Shown: piece by piece, positions 1-8,674 of the stretch
How the letters are laid out: each line of letters opens with the position of its first letter
Numbering within the stretch: position 1 is the first letter of the stretch
Assembly: GCF_002001175.1 (NCBI RefSeq)
Contig: NZ_MUNT01000001.1
Span: 1,240,001-1,304,000, forward strand
Direction: 5' to 3'
Origin: Rhodanobacter sp. C03
Lineage (GTDB): Bacteria; Pseudomonadota; Gammaproteobacteria; Xanthomonadales; Rhodanobacteraceae
Length of the DNA: 64,000 nucleotides
Translations under genes and position numbers: made by a program
The notes under the pieces: generated by a model
Told to the model about the DNA's origin: nothing
Seen by the model: the letters and a program-made list of their open reading frames with translations, nothing else
Database searches by the model: none

Positions 1-414
1 CGCCCAAGACAGGATCACCGGCCCACGCCCCCATGCCTCACCGGCCATCACGGTGTGGGTCTCGTGAACGACGCCCGCTGCATCGATTTTTGGGCGACGT
101 GGAACGAACGCGTCCGGATACACGATGACGCTGTGCCAACCGTCGTACCAATCAAGGCCCAGTTTCAGGATGGGCAGGCACGCATGCGCCGCGAGCAGGA
201 CGCGATCGGCGTCGTCGAGTTGCAACCCTTGGGTCGGCTCAAGCGACTTGCTCTCCAGGAACAGCGTTGCCAGCACGCGCAGCGTGGCCTGGTCGGAAGC
301 GCCGAGCCGACGTGCCGCGGCACAACGCTGCAGCGCGTCTCGCCAGAGTGGTTCGGCGATCGGATGCCGGGCGACGGTGCGCCGTATGCGCCAGTTTCTG
401 ATTTTGTCGAACAT
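1..414 (-). CDS. mtfA: MtfA-type zinc peptidase (M90), N-terminal part, cut by window edge
   Basis: Reading leftwards from an ATG at 414, an uninterrupted frame of 138 codons runs off the left end. It contains the order of motifs expected of MtfA/M90 peptidases: an N-terminal FDKIRNWR segment, ATLFLESKSLEPTQGLQLDD (about residues 44-63), a LLAAHACLPILKLGLDWYDG block, HSVIVYPDAFVP, and GEAWGRGPVILSW at the edge. E. coli MtfA (about 265 aa) is a cytosolic zinc peptidase that interacts with the glucose repressor Mlc. The catalytic HExxH would lie just beyond the edge and cannot be checked. No convincing ribosome binding site precedes the ATG; an in-frame GTG two codons upstream is an alternative. 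Family call is from remembered motif similarity. Confidence 0.8.
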   Translation of the reverse strand, partial: MFDKIRNWRIRRTVARHPIAEPLWRDALQRCAAARRLGASDQATLRVLATLFLESKSLEPTQGLQLDDADRVLLAAHACLPILKLGLDWYDGWHSVIVYPDAFVPRRPKIDAAGVVHETHTVMAGEAWGRGPVILSWA

Positions 415-574
415 CGGCACGAGTTGGAGGACGTTGTAGCGAAAGCAAGGGCTCCGGTGAGACTCTCTCGAAGCGCGTCGATTGATGGCCTGGTCGCAGC
501 CATCCGTTCGGCCATGGAAAGTGCGAGAAACAGTGCGTCTTCACGAGTCGCCATGCGAAGGCACTTGACTATCG

Positions 575-592
575 ATTAACCAAGTGGTTAAT
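575..592. promoter_or_regulatory. Palindromic operator upstream of the ArsR gene
   Basis: A perfect inverted repeat, ATTAACCA-AG-TGGTTAAT, ends 7 bp before the start codon of the ArsR gene at 600. Its position and symmetry fit autorepression by that winged-helix regulator. AACCAA/TTGGTT palindromes are typical of ArsR regulators that control AHSA1-type genes. Binding is inferred, not shown. Confidence 0.7.
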
Positions 593-599
593 TGAAGGC

Positions 600-983
600 A
601 TGGCAAATACCGACGATCCACTGTCCATCACCTTCGCTGCGCTGGCCGATCCCACGCGCCGTGCCATCCTGGCCCGCCTGACCAGGGGCGAGGCCACGGT
701 GGGGGAATTGGGCGAACCGTTCGACATGTCCGCACCAGCGATCTCCAAACACTTGCGGGTGCTGGAAGGCGCGGGGTTGATCGCGCGGGAAGTGGATGCC
801 CGCTGGCGTATTTGCCGTCTCCGGGCGAAGCCCATGCACGATGCGCACGATTGGCTGGAGGCGTATCGCCGCCATTGGGAAGGCAACCTGGATCGACTGG
901 TCGAATTTGTTGAGCGAACCCATCGCGCCGAGGCAAGGAAAACCGCCAGAGGCGCACCGCGTGCACCGAGGAAAAAGCCATGA
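600..983 (+). CDS. ArsR/SmtB-family transcriptional regulator
   Basis: 127 aa cytosolic DNA-binding protein. A winged helix spans about residues 8-85, with the family signature FAALADPTRRAILARL followed by the recognition helix region SAPAISKHLRVLEGAGLI. No CxC metal-binding pair is visible, so it belongs to the non-metal ArsR class usually paired with AHSA1/SRPBCC genes. Its stop codon overlaps the next ATG by 4 bp, so the two are translationally coupled. The palindrome at 575-592 directly upstream suggests autoregulation. The ligand or inducer is unknown. Confidence 0.9.
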   Translation: MANTDDPLSITFAALADPTRRAILARLTRGEATVGELGEPFDMSAPAISKHLRVLEGAGLIAREVDARWRICRLRAKPMHDAHDWLEAYRRHWEGNLDRLVEFVERTHRAEARKTARGAPRAPRKKP

Positions 984-2116
984 CCACCCAAGCCGCAACC
1001 TTCGAATTGGAAATGACCCGCTTCATCCGCGCACCGCGCGAGAAGGTCTTCGAAGCCTTCACCGATGAGGCCGCCATGTCGGCCTGGCATTGCCCGCGTG
1101 GCCTCCACGTTGGCGAAGTCAGTGCCGACGTGCGTGTCGGCGGGCGCTATCGCATCACCATGGTGACGAGGGACGGCACCGTGCACGGCACGAGCGGCAT
1201 CTACCAAGTGATCGAGCGCCCTTCATTTCTCGCCTACACCTGGACATGGGATGGCGAAGGCGATGTGGCGGCACGTACGTCGCTCATTGAAGTCACGCTG
1301 ACCGAGAAAGACGGCGGCACGCACCTCCATATGCGCCATACGGGCTTCCCCGATGCCGCGGTGCGCGACGATCACTACCAGGGTTGGACCTCGGTCTTCA
1401 ACCGACTGGTGGACTACCTCGATCCCGAGGGCACGGCAGGCAATGTGGTGGTGGTGGGCAGCCCGATCAGCCCCTATACGCGCGCCGTGTGCATCGCGCT
1501 GGCGGAGAAGGGCGTGGCGTACACGCTGAAGCCGCTGGCGCCGCATGTGCCTGACGTTGACGCCATCCATCCGTTCGGTCGCATACCCGCGATGTATGAC
1601 GGCCCGCTGCAGTTCTACGAAACGCGGGCGATCCTGCGCTACATCGACGAAGCTTTCGATGGACTGAGCCTGATGCCCACGAGCGGCGTCACGTCCCGTG
1701 CCCGTGCCGAACAGTGGTACAGCGCGATGGATGACTACGGCTACGATGCCATCGTCAAACGCTACGTATTGCAGTACATGTTCCCGTCGGGCGAGGGTGG
1801 GCAGCCGAACCGCGCGATCATCGACGCCGCCTTGCCTGATATCGAGCGCGTGTTGGCTACGCTCGACGCGGGCTACGGCAAGCGCGACTTCCTGGTGGGC
1901 AACGCGCCGTGCATCGCCGATTACCTCGCCGCACCCTTGCTGTACTCGTTGTCGAAGATGCCGGAAGGCCCGGCGCTGCTCGCCAGGTATCCCAACGTGC
2001 AACGTGCGCAGGCGGTGATGCAGGCGCGGCCCAGCTTCATCTCCGCCGAGCCGGATCTTGCAGGCAAGGGTGAAGCGTCCAACGTGACGCCGCTGCGCAA
2101 GGCGAATGCGGCATAG
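980..2116 (+). CDS. AHSA1/SRPBCC domain fused to glutathione S-transferase
   Basis: 378 aa. Residues about 8-148 form an AHSA1-type START-like domain (TRFIRAPREKVFEAFTDE at the N-terminus, GWTSVFNRLVDYL closing helix). Residues about 155-232 form a thioredoxin-like GST N-domain (SPISPYTRAV active-site loop, cis-proline in GRIPAM, glutathione-contact ETRAI), followed by an all-helical GST C-domain. In most genomes the ArsR-coupled AHSA1 protein stands alone. No stop codon or frame slip separates the halves here. A likely role is binding a hydrophobic electrophile and conjugating or reducing it with glutathione; the substrate is unknown. Translationally coupled to the upstream ArsR gene. Confidence 0.85.
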   Translation: MTTQAATFELEMTRFIRAPREKVFEAFTDEAAMSAWHCPRGLHVGEVSADVRVGGRYRITMVTRDGTVHGTSGIYQVIERPSFLAYTWTWDGEGDVAARTSLIEVTLTEKDGGTHLHMRHTGFPDAAVRDDHYQGWTSVFNRLVDYLDPEGTAGNVVVVGSPISPYTRAVCIALAEKGVAYTLKPLAPHVPDVDAIHPFGRIPAMYDGPLQFYETRAILRYIDEAFDGLSLMPTSGVTSRARAEQWYSAMDDYGYDAIVKRYVLQYMFPSGEGGQPNRAIIDAALPDIERVLATLDAGYGKRDFLVGNAPCIADYLAAPLLYSLSKMPEGPALLARYPNVQRAQAVMQARPSFISAEPDLAGKGEASNVTPLRKANAA

Positions 2117-2124
2117 CGAAGCAG

Positions 2125-2162
2125 GCGGGCGAGCAACGCCGGTCGTGGCGTTGCTCGCCCGC
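2125..2162. terminator. Convergent hairpin terminator
   Basis: A perfect 16-bp stem (2125-2140 with 2147-2162) around a 6-nt loop lies between the stop of the AHSA1-GST gene and the convergent end of the CocE-type hydrolase gene. There is no long T-run, but position and stability fit a bidirectional terminator. Confidence 0.75.
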
Positions 2163-2170
2163 TAACCGGG

Positions 2171-4117
2171 TCAGTCGTTGGCAGTTGAGCCCGCCACCAC
2201 CGGCAACAGCACGGCACTGCGTCCATCCGGCCCGTGCTCGATCGTCACCGTCGCCTTTTGGTAGTCCGACGGTTTGGCGAACAGGATGTTGGGCACGTAC
2301 GTCTGCGGGTTGCGGTCGTAGAGCGGGAACAGACTGGACTGGATCTGCACCATGATCCGGTGGCCGGGCTTGAACTCGTAGTTCACCGTGGGCAGGCGGA
2401 ATTTGTATTCCTGCACCTGGTTCGCCGGAATCGGTGAAGGGTCGGCGAAGCTCTTGCGATAGCGCCCGCGGAAGATGTCGAGCGAGACCGGCAGCTCGTA
2501 GCCGCCCATGGCGGGATCGGTGGGATCGGTGCCGGGGTAGACATCGATCAGCTTGACCACGAAGTCGCCGTCGGTGCCGGTGGTGCTGGCGAAGAGGTCG
2601 GCGATCGGTGCGCCTTCGAGCCGCACGGTCTTGCTCAGCACCGGCGTGGTGTAGGTCAGCACGTCGGGTCGGTCCACCACGAAGCGCTGATCGTGGACCA
2701 GCCAGGTGCGCCAGCGATCCTCGTTCTGGGTCGGGATTGGGCGTGGCAGATAGGGCACGGGCTTGGCTGGATCGGCGACGTAGCTGTCGCCGCCGCCGTT
2801 CGGCGGCTCGAAGCCCAGACCCATATCGGCCTGCAGGTAGAGCGGGGTGAGCTGCTGATCGCTTGCCACCTTCCAGTCGGCGAAGCCGTCCCAGTGCTGC
2901 TCGACCGGGTTGTAGATCATCGCCTCGGGCAGCGGCTTGGGCAGCGGCGTGCCGCGCAGGTAGTGGTTGAACCAGGGGATCATCACGTTCTGGCGGAATT
3001 GCGCAGTGGTGTTGCCGGGCCACTTGAGCGGTCCCATGTTCCAGCCGTCACGGTTGATCTGGCTGTGCCACCAGGGGCCCATCACGAGGTGGTTGTTGGC
3101 GCCGTGGCCGGCTTGCTTGAGCGCTTCCCAGGCATGCACGGCGCCGTAGATGTCCTCCTGATCCCACAGGCCTTGCAGCCACATCGTGGGGACGTCGGAG
3201 GGATGCGCGACGAGCAGCTTGTCGAGCGCCTGGAGCTGCCAGAAGGCATCGTAGGCGGGGTGTGCCGAGAAGCGGCTCCACCAGGGCAGCTGCCTGAAGC
3301 CGCTGGCCTCGGCATAGGCGCCGGCCGAGCCGGCGTCGAGGAAGTTGGTGTAGTCGTCGTAGTTCGCGCGCGGGATGCCCTCGCCTTCGCCCTTCTTGCT
3401 CGTCTGGCCGCTGAAGTAGTCGAGGTTCACCTGGCGCAGGGCGCCGTAGTGGTACCAGTCGTCACCCATCCAGCCATCGATCATCGGGCTTTCCGGCGCG
3501 GCGGCCTTCAGCGCAGGGTGCGGGTGGAGCAGTGCCATGGCAACCGTCCAGCCATCGTAGGACGAGCCGATCATGCCGACGTTGCCGTTCGATTCCTTGA
3601 TGTTCTTCACCAGCCAGTCGATGGTGTCCCAGGCGTCGGTGGTGTCGTCGGTGGTGGTCGGGTTGAGCGGCCCCATCGGCGGGCGCGTCATGATGTACTC
3701 GCCTTCCGAGCCGTATTTGCCGCGGACGTCCTGCCAGACCAGGATGGCGCTGCCGTCGGCCCAGTCCTTGTCGCCCGACCACACCGCGTCAGCCATGTGC
3801 GGGCTTTTGTTCGGCATGAAACCGCTGGCGTTGTAAGGCGTGCGCTCGAGCAGCATCGGCAGGCTGTGCGCATCCTTCGGGATCAGCAGCACGGTGTGCA
3901 GCTTCACGCCGTCGCGCATCGGGATCATGACTTCGCGCTTGACGTAGTCGAAGTTGCCCTGCGGCTGCTTCCAGTCGGCCGGAATGTCCGACGCGGTCTG
4001 GATCATGTCGGGCGTGACCTTCGAGGTATCGGAGCCCGCTGCGGGTGCTACAGGCGAGGCGACTGAAAGGAGGCAGGCGAGCGAAACGAGCGCCGAGGCC
4101 AGGGCGGCTTTTTTCAT
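2171..4117 (-). CDS. Secreted CocE/NonD-family hydrolase, alpha-amino acid ester hydrolase-like
   Basis: 648 aa with an N-terminal signal peptide (KKAALASALVSLACLLSVA, cleavage near residues 20-27). It has the alpha/beta-hydrolase of the X-Pro dipeptidyl-peptidase/CocE superfamily, then a cap and a C-terminal jelly-roll domain. The nucleophile is Ser186 in GSSYDG. The acid is probably Asp319 in WDQED and the base His351 in GPWWH. The Asp/Glu/Asp set in WDQED matches the carboxylate cluster that binds the substrate ammonium group in alpha-amino acid ester hydrolases of Xanthomonas and Acetobacter, which act on beta-lactam side chains and amino acid esters. Periplasmic or extracellular location is likely. 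Glutaryl acylase or another esterase remains possible. Monocistronic. Confidence 0.85.
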   Translation of the reverse strand: MKKAALASALVSLACLLSVASPVAPAAGSDTSKVTPDMIQTASDIPADWKQPQGNFDYVKREVMIPMRDGVKLHTVLLIPKDAHSLPMLLERTPYNASGFMPNKSPHMADAVWSGDKDWADGSAILVWQDVRGKYGSEGEYIMTRPPMGPLNPTTTDDTTDAWDTIDWLVKNIKESNGNVGMIGSSYDGWTVAMALLHPHPALKAAAPESPMIDGWMGDDWYHYGALRQVNLDYFSGQTSKKGEGEGIPRANYDDYTNFLDAGSAGAYAEASGFRQLPWWSRFSAHPAYDAFWQLQALDKLLVAHPSDVPTMWLQGLWDQEDIYGAVHAWEALKQAGHGANNHLVMGPWWHSQINRDGWNMGPLKWPGNTTAQFRQNVMIPWFNHYLRGTPLPKPLPEAMIYNPVEQHWDGFADWKVASDQQLTPLYLQADMGLGFEPPNGGGDSYVADPAKPVPYLPRPIPTQNEDRWRTWLVHDQRFVVDRPDVLTYTTPVLSKTVRLEGAPIADLFASTTGTDGDFVVKLIDVYPGTDPTDPAMGGYELPVSLDIFRGRYRKSFADPSPIPANQVQEYKFRLPTVNYEFKPGHRIMVQIQSSLFPLYDRNPQTYVPNILFAKPSDYQKATVTIEHGPDGRSAVLLPVVAGSTAND

Positions 4118-4352
4118 GTGCAGAGGGTCCTCTTGGGGGAGTCAGCAATCCTTGATGGCTGCCGTTTGCCACTATGGGAATGTTCGCAGGGATTTTGCAA
4201 CCGTGCACAAAGAGGGATTGAATGGAACAAGTGCGCTCGCCGAGCGAACCGCTGCGCTCAAGCGCAGCAAATCAGGGGGCGAAATTCCGCTGCGAGGCGG
4301 CATGTATCCATTGGCGAGTATGAGGCGACGACGTACGTGATGGTTGCCGTCA

Positions 4353-4781
4353 CTAGCGCTGGATGATCAGACCATCCTCAAGTGACCGAACTGCCATGCA
4401 GCTCATCTCGCCTTGCGCGTTCCCGCTCGCTGCACGGGTTCTCTCCAGATGCCTTGCGCCCCACACCTTGACCGCTTCGAGCATGGGAAGAACTGAATTT
4501 CCATACTCGCTCAACGAATAGACCACGGGCGCCGGAATGGCTCCCGTGCTTCGCCTGGTGATGATGCCATCTGCCACCAGCTCGCTTAATTGCTGCGTCA
4601 GAACTTTTTCGGAAATGCCATCCGAAACGTCATTCAGCTTTCTGCGCAACGCAGCAAAGTGCCGCGGCGTTTCGGCAAGCCAGTAGATGATCGTCATCTT
4701 CCACTTGCCGCCAATCGCCGCCCATGTCGCCGTCAAGGGGCAGTTGTGGACGAGATTTCGTCGAGCCAAGTAATTCATCAT
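4353..4781 (-). CDS. HxlR-family transcriptional regulator
   Basis: 142 aa. The family signature is clear: conserved Cys14 in NCPLTATWAAIGGKWKM, then a winged helix with HFAALRRKLNDVSDGISEKVLTQQLSELVADGIITR (about residues 40-77). HxlR proteins often sense electrophiles or oxidants through this cysteine. It is divergent from the secreted gene pair at 4886-5895, with 104 bp between the starts, so it may control that pair. A second in-frame ATG directly follows the first. Confidence 0.9.
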   Translation of the reverse strand: MMNYLARRNLVHNCPLTATWAAIGGKWKMTIIYWLAETPRHFAALRRKLNDVSDGISEKVLTQQLSELVADGIITRRSTGAIPAPVVYSLSEYGNSVLPMLEAVKVWGARHLERTRAASGNAQGEMSCMAVRSLEDGLIIQR

Positions 4782-4885
4782 TACCTCAAGGTACGTTCTG
4801 GTGCGGGCAGCACAGCTTCTTTACGCTTGGCCTTGTCAATTCGCAAGTCGGCACGCCAGTGCGATCGAACGAGTTCGGAGGCAAC

Positions 4886-5449
4886 ATGCGTTTTGTACCT
4901 GTGCTTGCAGTTTGGGTGGTGAGCATTTTGCTATGGCCGAACGGCGGAATGTCTCAGGGCCTTGCTCAAAAGCCGGCCATCGACGGAAGCCACGATTTCG
5001 ATTTCGAAATCGGTACCTGGAAAACCCACATCCATCGGCTACTCAACCCTCTGGCCGGTTCTCATCAGTGGGTGGATTACAACGGCACCTCGGTGGTGCG
5101 AAAGATCTGGGGCGGCAAGGCCAATCTGGTCGAACTGGAAGTCGATGGTCCAGCGGGACACATCGAGGGTGTCAGTGTTCGCCTCTACGACCCTCAGTCT
5201 CATCAGTGGAGCTTGAACTACGCCACGAGTCGCGGCGGCGCATTCAGCGTTCCGACCGTAGGCGAGTTCAAGCATGGGCGTGGCGAGTTTTACGACGAGG
5301 AAGCGATCAACGGGCGCATGGTGCTGGTCCGTGACGTATTTCTTGACATCACCCCCACCTCCGATCGCTTCGAGCAATCCTGTTCGGCGGATGGCGGGAA
5401 AACCTGGGAGCTGAACTGGGTTGCCACGGACGTCCGGCTTGATCCATGA
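4886..5449 (+). CDS. Secreted DUF1579-like protein
   Basis: 187 aa starting at the ATG with a CGGAGG ribosome binding site 4 bp upstream; longer in-frame starts would run into the HxlR gene. A signal peptide (FVPVLAVWVVSILLWPNGG) precedes a compact beta domain. The domain opens with HDFDFEIGTWKTHIHRL and closes with EQSCSADGGKTWELNW, the same signature as both halves of the Tat protein at 21248. Such DUF1579-like domains have a calycin-like barrel fold with unknown ligands. It is probably cotranscribed with the next gene, 23 bp downstream. Confidence 0.75.
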   Translation: MRFVPVLAVWVVSILLWPNGGMSQGLAQKPAIDGSHDFDFEIGTWKTHIHRLLNPLAGSHQWVDYNGTSVVRKIWGGKANLVELEVDGPAGHIEGVSVRLYDPQSHQWSLNYATSRGGAFSVPTVGEFKHGRGEFYDEEAINGRMVLVRDVFLDITPTSDRFEQSCSADGGKTWELNWVATDVRLDP

Positions 5450-5472
5450 CGCTCGCCAAGGCCCCGCAAATC

Positions 5473-5895
5473 ATGAAAAGAATCCTGGCTTCTGTCCTGC
5501 TTGCTGTCTCGTTATCGACCTTTGCGGGTACGTTGCCACCCGCTTTGGTGCAAACGATCAAAGCCTACGAGCAGGCGCAAACACACAACGACGTTGGCAC
5601 CTTGAGCGCGCTCGTATCGGACGACTTCATCCTGGTGAACTCGAACGCGTCGGTCGAAGACAAGCGGCAGTTCCTCGCCGATTTCAACCTTCCGGGATTC
5701 AAGATCGACCCTTATGCGATCGAGGAAAGAATTGATCGTGCGTGGAGCGGTGGTGCAATCACCGGTGGACTTCTAAACCTCAGATGGACGCAGGACGGCA
5801 GGCATCAGTCGCGGAAGCTGCGCATCGTGTACGTATGGGAAGAGAGAGGCGGTCGGTGGCAAGCCGTCTATGCGCAAGTCACGCGTGTTCCATAA
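5473..5895 (+). CDS. Secreted DUF4440/SnoaL-like (NTF2-fold) protein
   Basis: 140 aa from the internal ATG, which places a good signal peptide (KRILASVLLAVSLSTFAG) at the N-terminus. An upstream ATG at 5446 overlaps the preceding stop and cannot be excluded. The mature part follows the DUF4440 pattern: a helix with VQTIKAYEQAQTHNDVGTLSALVSDDFILVNS, then strands ending in RIVYVWEERGGRWQAVYAQVTRV. NTF2-fold proteins of this class bind small molecules or act as isomerase-like enzymes; no catalytic residues can be assigned. Confidence 0.7.
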   Translation: MKRILASVLLAVSLSTFAGTLPPALVQTIKAYEQAQTHNDVGTLSALVSDDFILVNSNASVEDKRQFLADFNLPGFKIDPYAIEERIDRAWSGGAITGGLLNLRWTQDGRHQSRKLRIVYVWEERGGRWQAVYAQVTRVP

Positions 5896-6048
5896 CGGCG
5901 TGCGAAACCGGGACGCCTCGGTATGTCCTCGCTTACCCGGCAGACTTGAGTACGTCGCCCCGTTTTGACTGGCACACCCTGACACCCTTCCGTTTTTTTG
6001 ACACCATCCATGCCTCTCACAGCTTTCGACTGTCCAAAGAGGCGGGTC

Positions 6049-7410
6049 ATGATTTCCGGAAGAGCACTTGAAAGCTGGTACGCCAGCCATCCGCTGATTC
6101 GCGAGCTGGTCGCGCTGCGGGAAACCAGCTGGTTCAATCCCGCGGTGGCTCCGGTCGCGGAGTCGATGGCTGATGTGGGATTGACGGCGGCAGACGTCGC
6201 CGATGCCAGTGCGCGATTGACGCGTTTTGCTGCCTACCTCCGGCGCGTGTTTCCGGAGACGGAAGCCAGCGGTGGCATCATCGAGTCGGACGTTTGCCCT
6301 TTGCCCAAGCTGCATGCGTTGCTGGGCGAGCGCTACGGTCGGACCTTGGGCGGATCGCTGTGGCTCAAGCGGGACAGCCATCTGCCGATTTCCGGCTCGA
6401 TCAAGGCACGCGGCGGCATCTATGAAGTGCTCAAGCACGCCGAGGATCTGGCGTTGGCGAGAAAGTTGGTGAGGCTTGACGACGATTACGCGGTGCTGGA
6501 CAGCGACAAGGCCCGGGCCTTCTTCGGCCAATACAAGATAGCGGTCGGCTCCACCGGTAACTTGGGCTTGTCCATCGGCATCATGGGTGCGGCGCTGGGC
6601 TTTCAGGTGACGGTGCACATGTCCGCGGATGCGCGGCAATGGAAGAAAGACATGTTGCGCTCGCGCGGCGTGACGGTCATCGAGTATGTATTCGATTACA
6701 GCGTGGCCATTGCCGAAGGCCGCAAGCAGGCCGAGCTCGATCCCGCCTGCCATTTCGTCGACGATGAAAACTCGATCAACCTGTTTCTGGGCTACGCGGT
6801 CGCGGCCGAGCGACTGCAGAAGCAATTGGCGGAAGCCGGTATAGCCGTGGATGCGCAACATCCACTCTTCGTCTATTTACCCTGCGGCATCGGTGGCGCA
6901 CCTGGTGGCGTGGCCTTCGGCCTGAAGCTGGCCTACGGCGATGCGGTTCACTGCATTTTCGCCGAGCCCACGCACTCGCCGTGCATGTTGCTGGGCGTCT
7001 ATACCGGCCTGCACGACGCGGTAAGCGTGCAGGACTTCGGCATCGACAACATGACGGCGGCCGATGGACTGGCGGTTGGGCGCGCTTCGGGTTTTGTCGG
7101 GAAAGCCATGCAGCGTCTGGTGGATGGCTACTACACAGTCAGCGATGAGGAGATGTACAGCTTGTTGGCGCTGATGGAGCGCAGCGAGGGTGTGCGCCTG
7201 GAACCGTCTGCGCTCGCCGGCGTGCCGGGCATCGCCCGAGTTCATGGTGAACAGGGCTATCTGATTCGTGTTGGCCTGGACAGCCACGCCATGGCGCAAG
7301 CCACCCATCTGGTCTGGGCCACCGGTGGCAACATGGTGCCGCCAGATGAGATGCAAACCTATCTGGACAAGGGCCGCCGGTTACTGGCGAAGGATTCAAC
7401 CGCAGTGTGA
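6049..7410 (+). CDS. dsdA: D-serine dehydratase (D-serine ammonia-lyase)
   Basis: 453 aa, close to the E. coli DsdA length. The PLP enzyme converts D-serine to pyruvate and ammonia in the cytosol. The PLP lysine is Lys119 in [14 protein letters not shown] and the phosphate-binding loop is [12 protein letters not shown]. Long blocks are nearly identical to E. coli DsdA ([43 protein letters not shown]). The start is set at the ATG preceded by AAAGAGG with 6-nt spacing; the protein then begins at the same place as E. coli DsdA, while an ATG at 5998 would add 17 unmatched residues. No dsdC or dsdX is adjacent, but a CycA-type importer lies at 52160. Confidence 0.95.
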   Translation: MISGRALESWYASHPLIRELVALRETSWFNPAVAPVAESMADVGLTAADVADASARLTRFAAYLRRVFPETEASGGIIESDVCPLPKLHALLGERYGRTLGGSLWLKRDSHLPISGSIKARGGIYEVLKHAEDLALARKLVRLDDDYAVLDSDKARAFFGQYKIAVGSTGNLGLSIGIMGAALGFQVTVHMSADARQWKKDMLRSRGVTVIEYVFDYSVAIAEGRKQAELDPACHFVDDENSINLFLGYAVAAERLQKQLAEAGIAVDAQHPLFVYLPCGIGGAPGGVAFGLKLAYGDAVHCIFAEPTHSPCMLLGVYTGLHDAVSVQDFGIDNMTAADGLAVGRASGFVGKAMQRLVDGYYTVSDEEMYSLLALMERSEGVRLEPSALAGVPGIARVHGEQGYLIRVGLDSHAMAQATHLVWATGGNMVPPDEMQTYLDKGRRLLAKDSTAV

Positions 7411-7490
7411 GATGCGTTGATTCCCGGGGTAGGGTTTCCGCAAAGAGCTGATCGGGCCAGCGCAGAGACAATTGTTTCGGGCGCAAATGA

Positions 7491-7514
7491 CGAAGGCGGC
7501 CGAGGCCGCCTTCG
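7491..7514. terminator. Convergent hairpin terminator after dsdA
   Basis: A perfect 10-bp GC-rich stem (CGAAGGCGGC / GCCGCCTTCG) with a 4-nt loop lies between the end of dsdA and the convergent membrane-protein gene. It has no strong T-tract. Placement supports a shared terminator. Confidence 0.7.
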
Positions 7515-7536
7515 TATGGGAGTGAATGACGCCAGA

Positions 7537-8439
7537 TCAGGCGGCGAGCGCCGGCGCCATGCCGGTCACGCTGTCGTCGCCACACACATCACGCCACAGG
7601 TGATACATCACCCCGAACATTACCGTGAACATCACCAGGAACAGGGCGATATAAAACGGGACGATCACCACGAGCACGAGCCAGGAGCTGATGAGCTTGG
7701 CCAGCAGGGCGAGCAGCATGATCACGATCACAAGGACGATGGTCACGGCAATCCAGGCAAGAATGGAGGTCAGCGCGAATACGAGTAGCGGCAATACGTT
7801 CTTCAGCGCGCCGATCATGCCGTCGCCGATGGCACCGAACACGTTGCGGCGGCGCAGCGCGACCTGGCCAAGGCTGATCGCATAGAAACCCATCATGAAA
7901 AGGCCGAGCACCATGAACAGTGCGATGGTGAGCCCGAAGCCGTCGGGCAACGCCGTTGGCGGCGGTTGATGGTTGGCCTGTGCAGTGAACGCTTGCATGT
8001 ACCAGCTGGCGACGCCACCTCCCGTCGCCGCGATGACGATACCGAACATGGCGACATAGACCACAATGATCGCCAGTCCGTAGCCGATCAGGCGCAATGC
8101 TTCGCCTTCGCGATAGGGCTTGAAGATGTCGAGTGCGCGTGCCGGCAGCCCACGCTCGGCTGCATCGACCACTTGCAGATAGCCCGCGTAGAGCGGCACG
8201 GTCAGCAGACTGAGCAGCATGGAGACCGCCATGATCCAACCGAAGGCGGCCGGGCTCAACGGCGTGCCTGCGTTGATCGCGTGGAATTGCAGCGGCATCG
8301 TGATCAGCGACGGCAACAGGCACACCACCGCCAGGAAGGCTGCCCCTCCGAGCAGTGGCTTTGGATGGCGGAAGCCTACGCTGAAGCCCTTCGTCAGCCA
8401 GCCAAAGCCGGCCGACGGTCCCCTGGATCGTGTCGTCAT
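7537..8439 (-). CDS. Multi-pass inner-membrane protein, BPSS1780/YciC-like
   Basis: 300 aa from the ATG that begins TTRSRGPSAGFGWLTKGF; a longer in-frame start exists but adds an unlikely Arg-rich tail. About six hydrophobic segments are visible, including AAFLAVVCLLPSLITM, LIGYGLAIIVVYVAMFGIVI and a long pair near the C-terminus. The N-terminal amphipathic WLTKGFSVGFRHPKPLL segment is typical of the BPSS1780-type membrane family, whose function is not known. No enzymatic motif is visible. It stands alone between dsdA and a divergent secreted protein. Confidence 0.75.
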   Translation of the reverse strand: MTTRSRGPSAGFGWLTKGFSVGFRHPKPLLGGAAFLAVVCLLPSLITMPLQFHAINAGTPLSPAAFGWIMAVSMLLSLLTVPLYAGYLQVVDAAERGLPARALDIFKPYREGEALRLIGYGLAIIVVYVAMFGIVIAATGGGVASWYMQAFTAQANHQPPPTALPDGFGLTIALFMVLGLFMMGFYAISLGQVALRRRNVFGAIGDGMIGALKNVLPLLVFALTSILAWIAVTIVLVIVIMLLALLAKLISSWLVLVVIVPFYIALFLVMFTVMFGVMYHLWRDVCGDDSVTGMAPALAA

Positions 8440-8674
8440 GGTGTTGCTTCCCTGATGATCGGCGCCCCCGCGCCGTGCAGGCCGAGCATAGCGGGTAGCG
8501 GCCAATGCGTGGAGAGCTGACCGGCTCAGCGCCCCTTGCAGGAGGCTTGGTCTGGAGAGGGGCTTGACCCACTTGTAATGATGCGCGGTTCCGATCGAGT
8601 GTCGATTTCGCTCTATCTTGTTCGTCGTGGAAGAGGTTCTCTCACTGGCGCCTTATCCGATCGGGAGAAATGAG

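Noticed and set aside
165-554. Minus-strand frame of 129 codons starting at 554
   Set aside because: Its second half is an out-of-frame reading of the mtfA-like gene, whose own frame from 414 shows a clear protein family.
2693-4066. Long plus-strand frame (457 codons) opposite the CocE-type hydrolase gene
   Set aside because: Antisense shadow of a high-GC gene; no domain, and the minus-strand protein has a full catalytic set.
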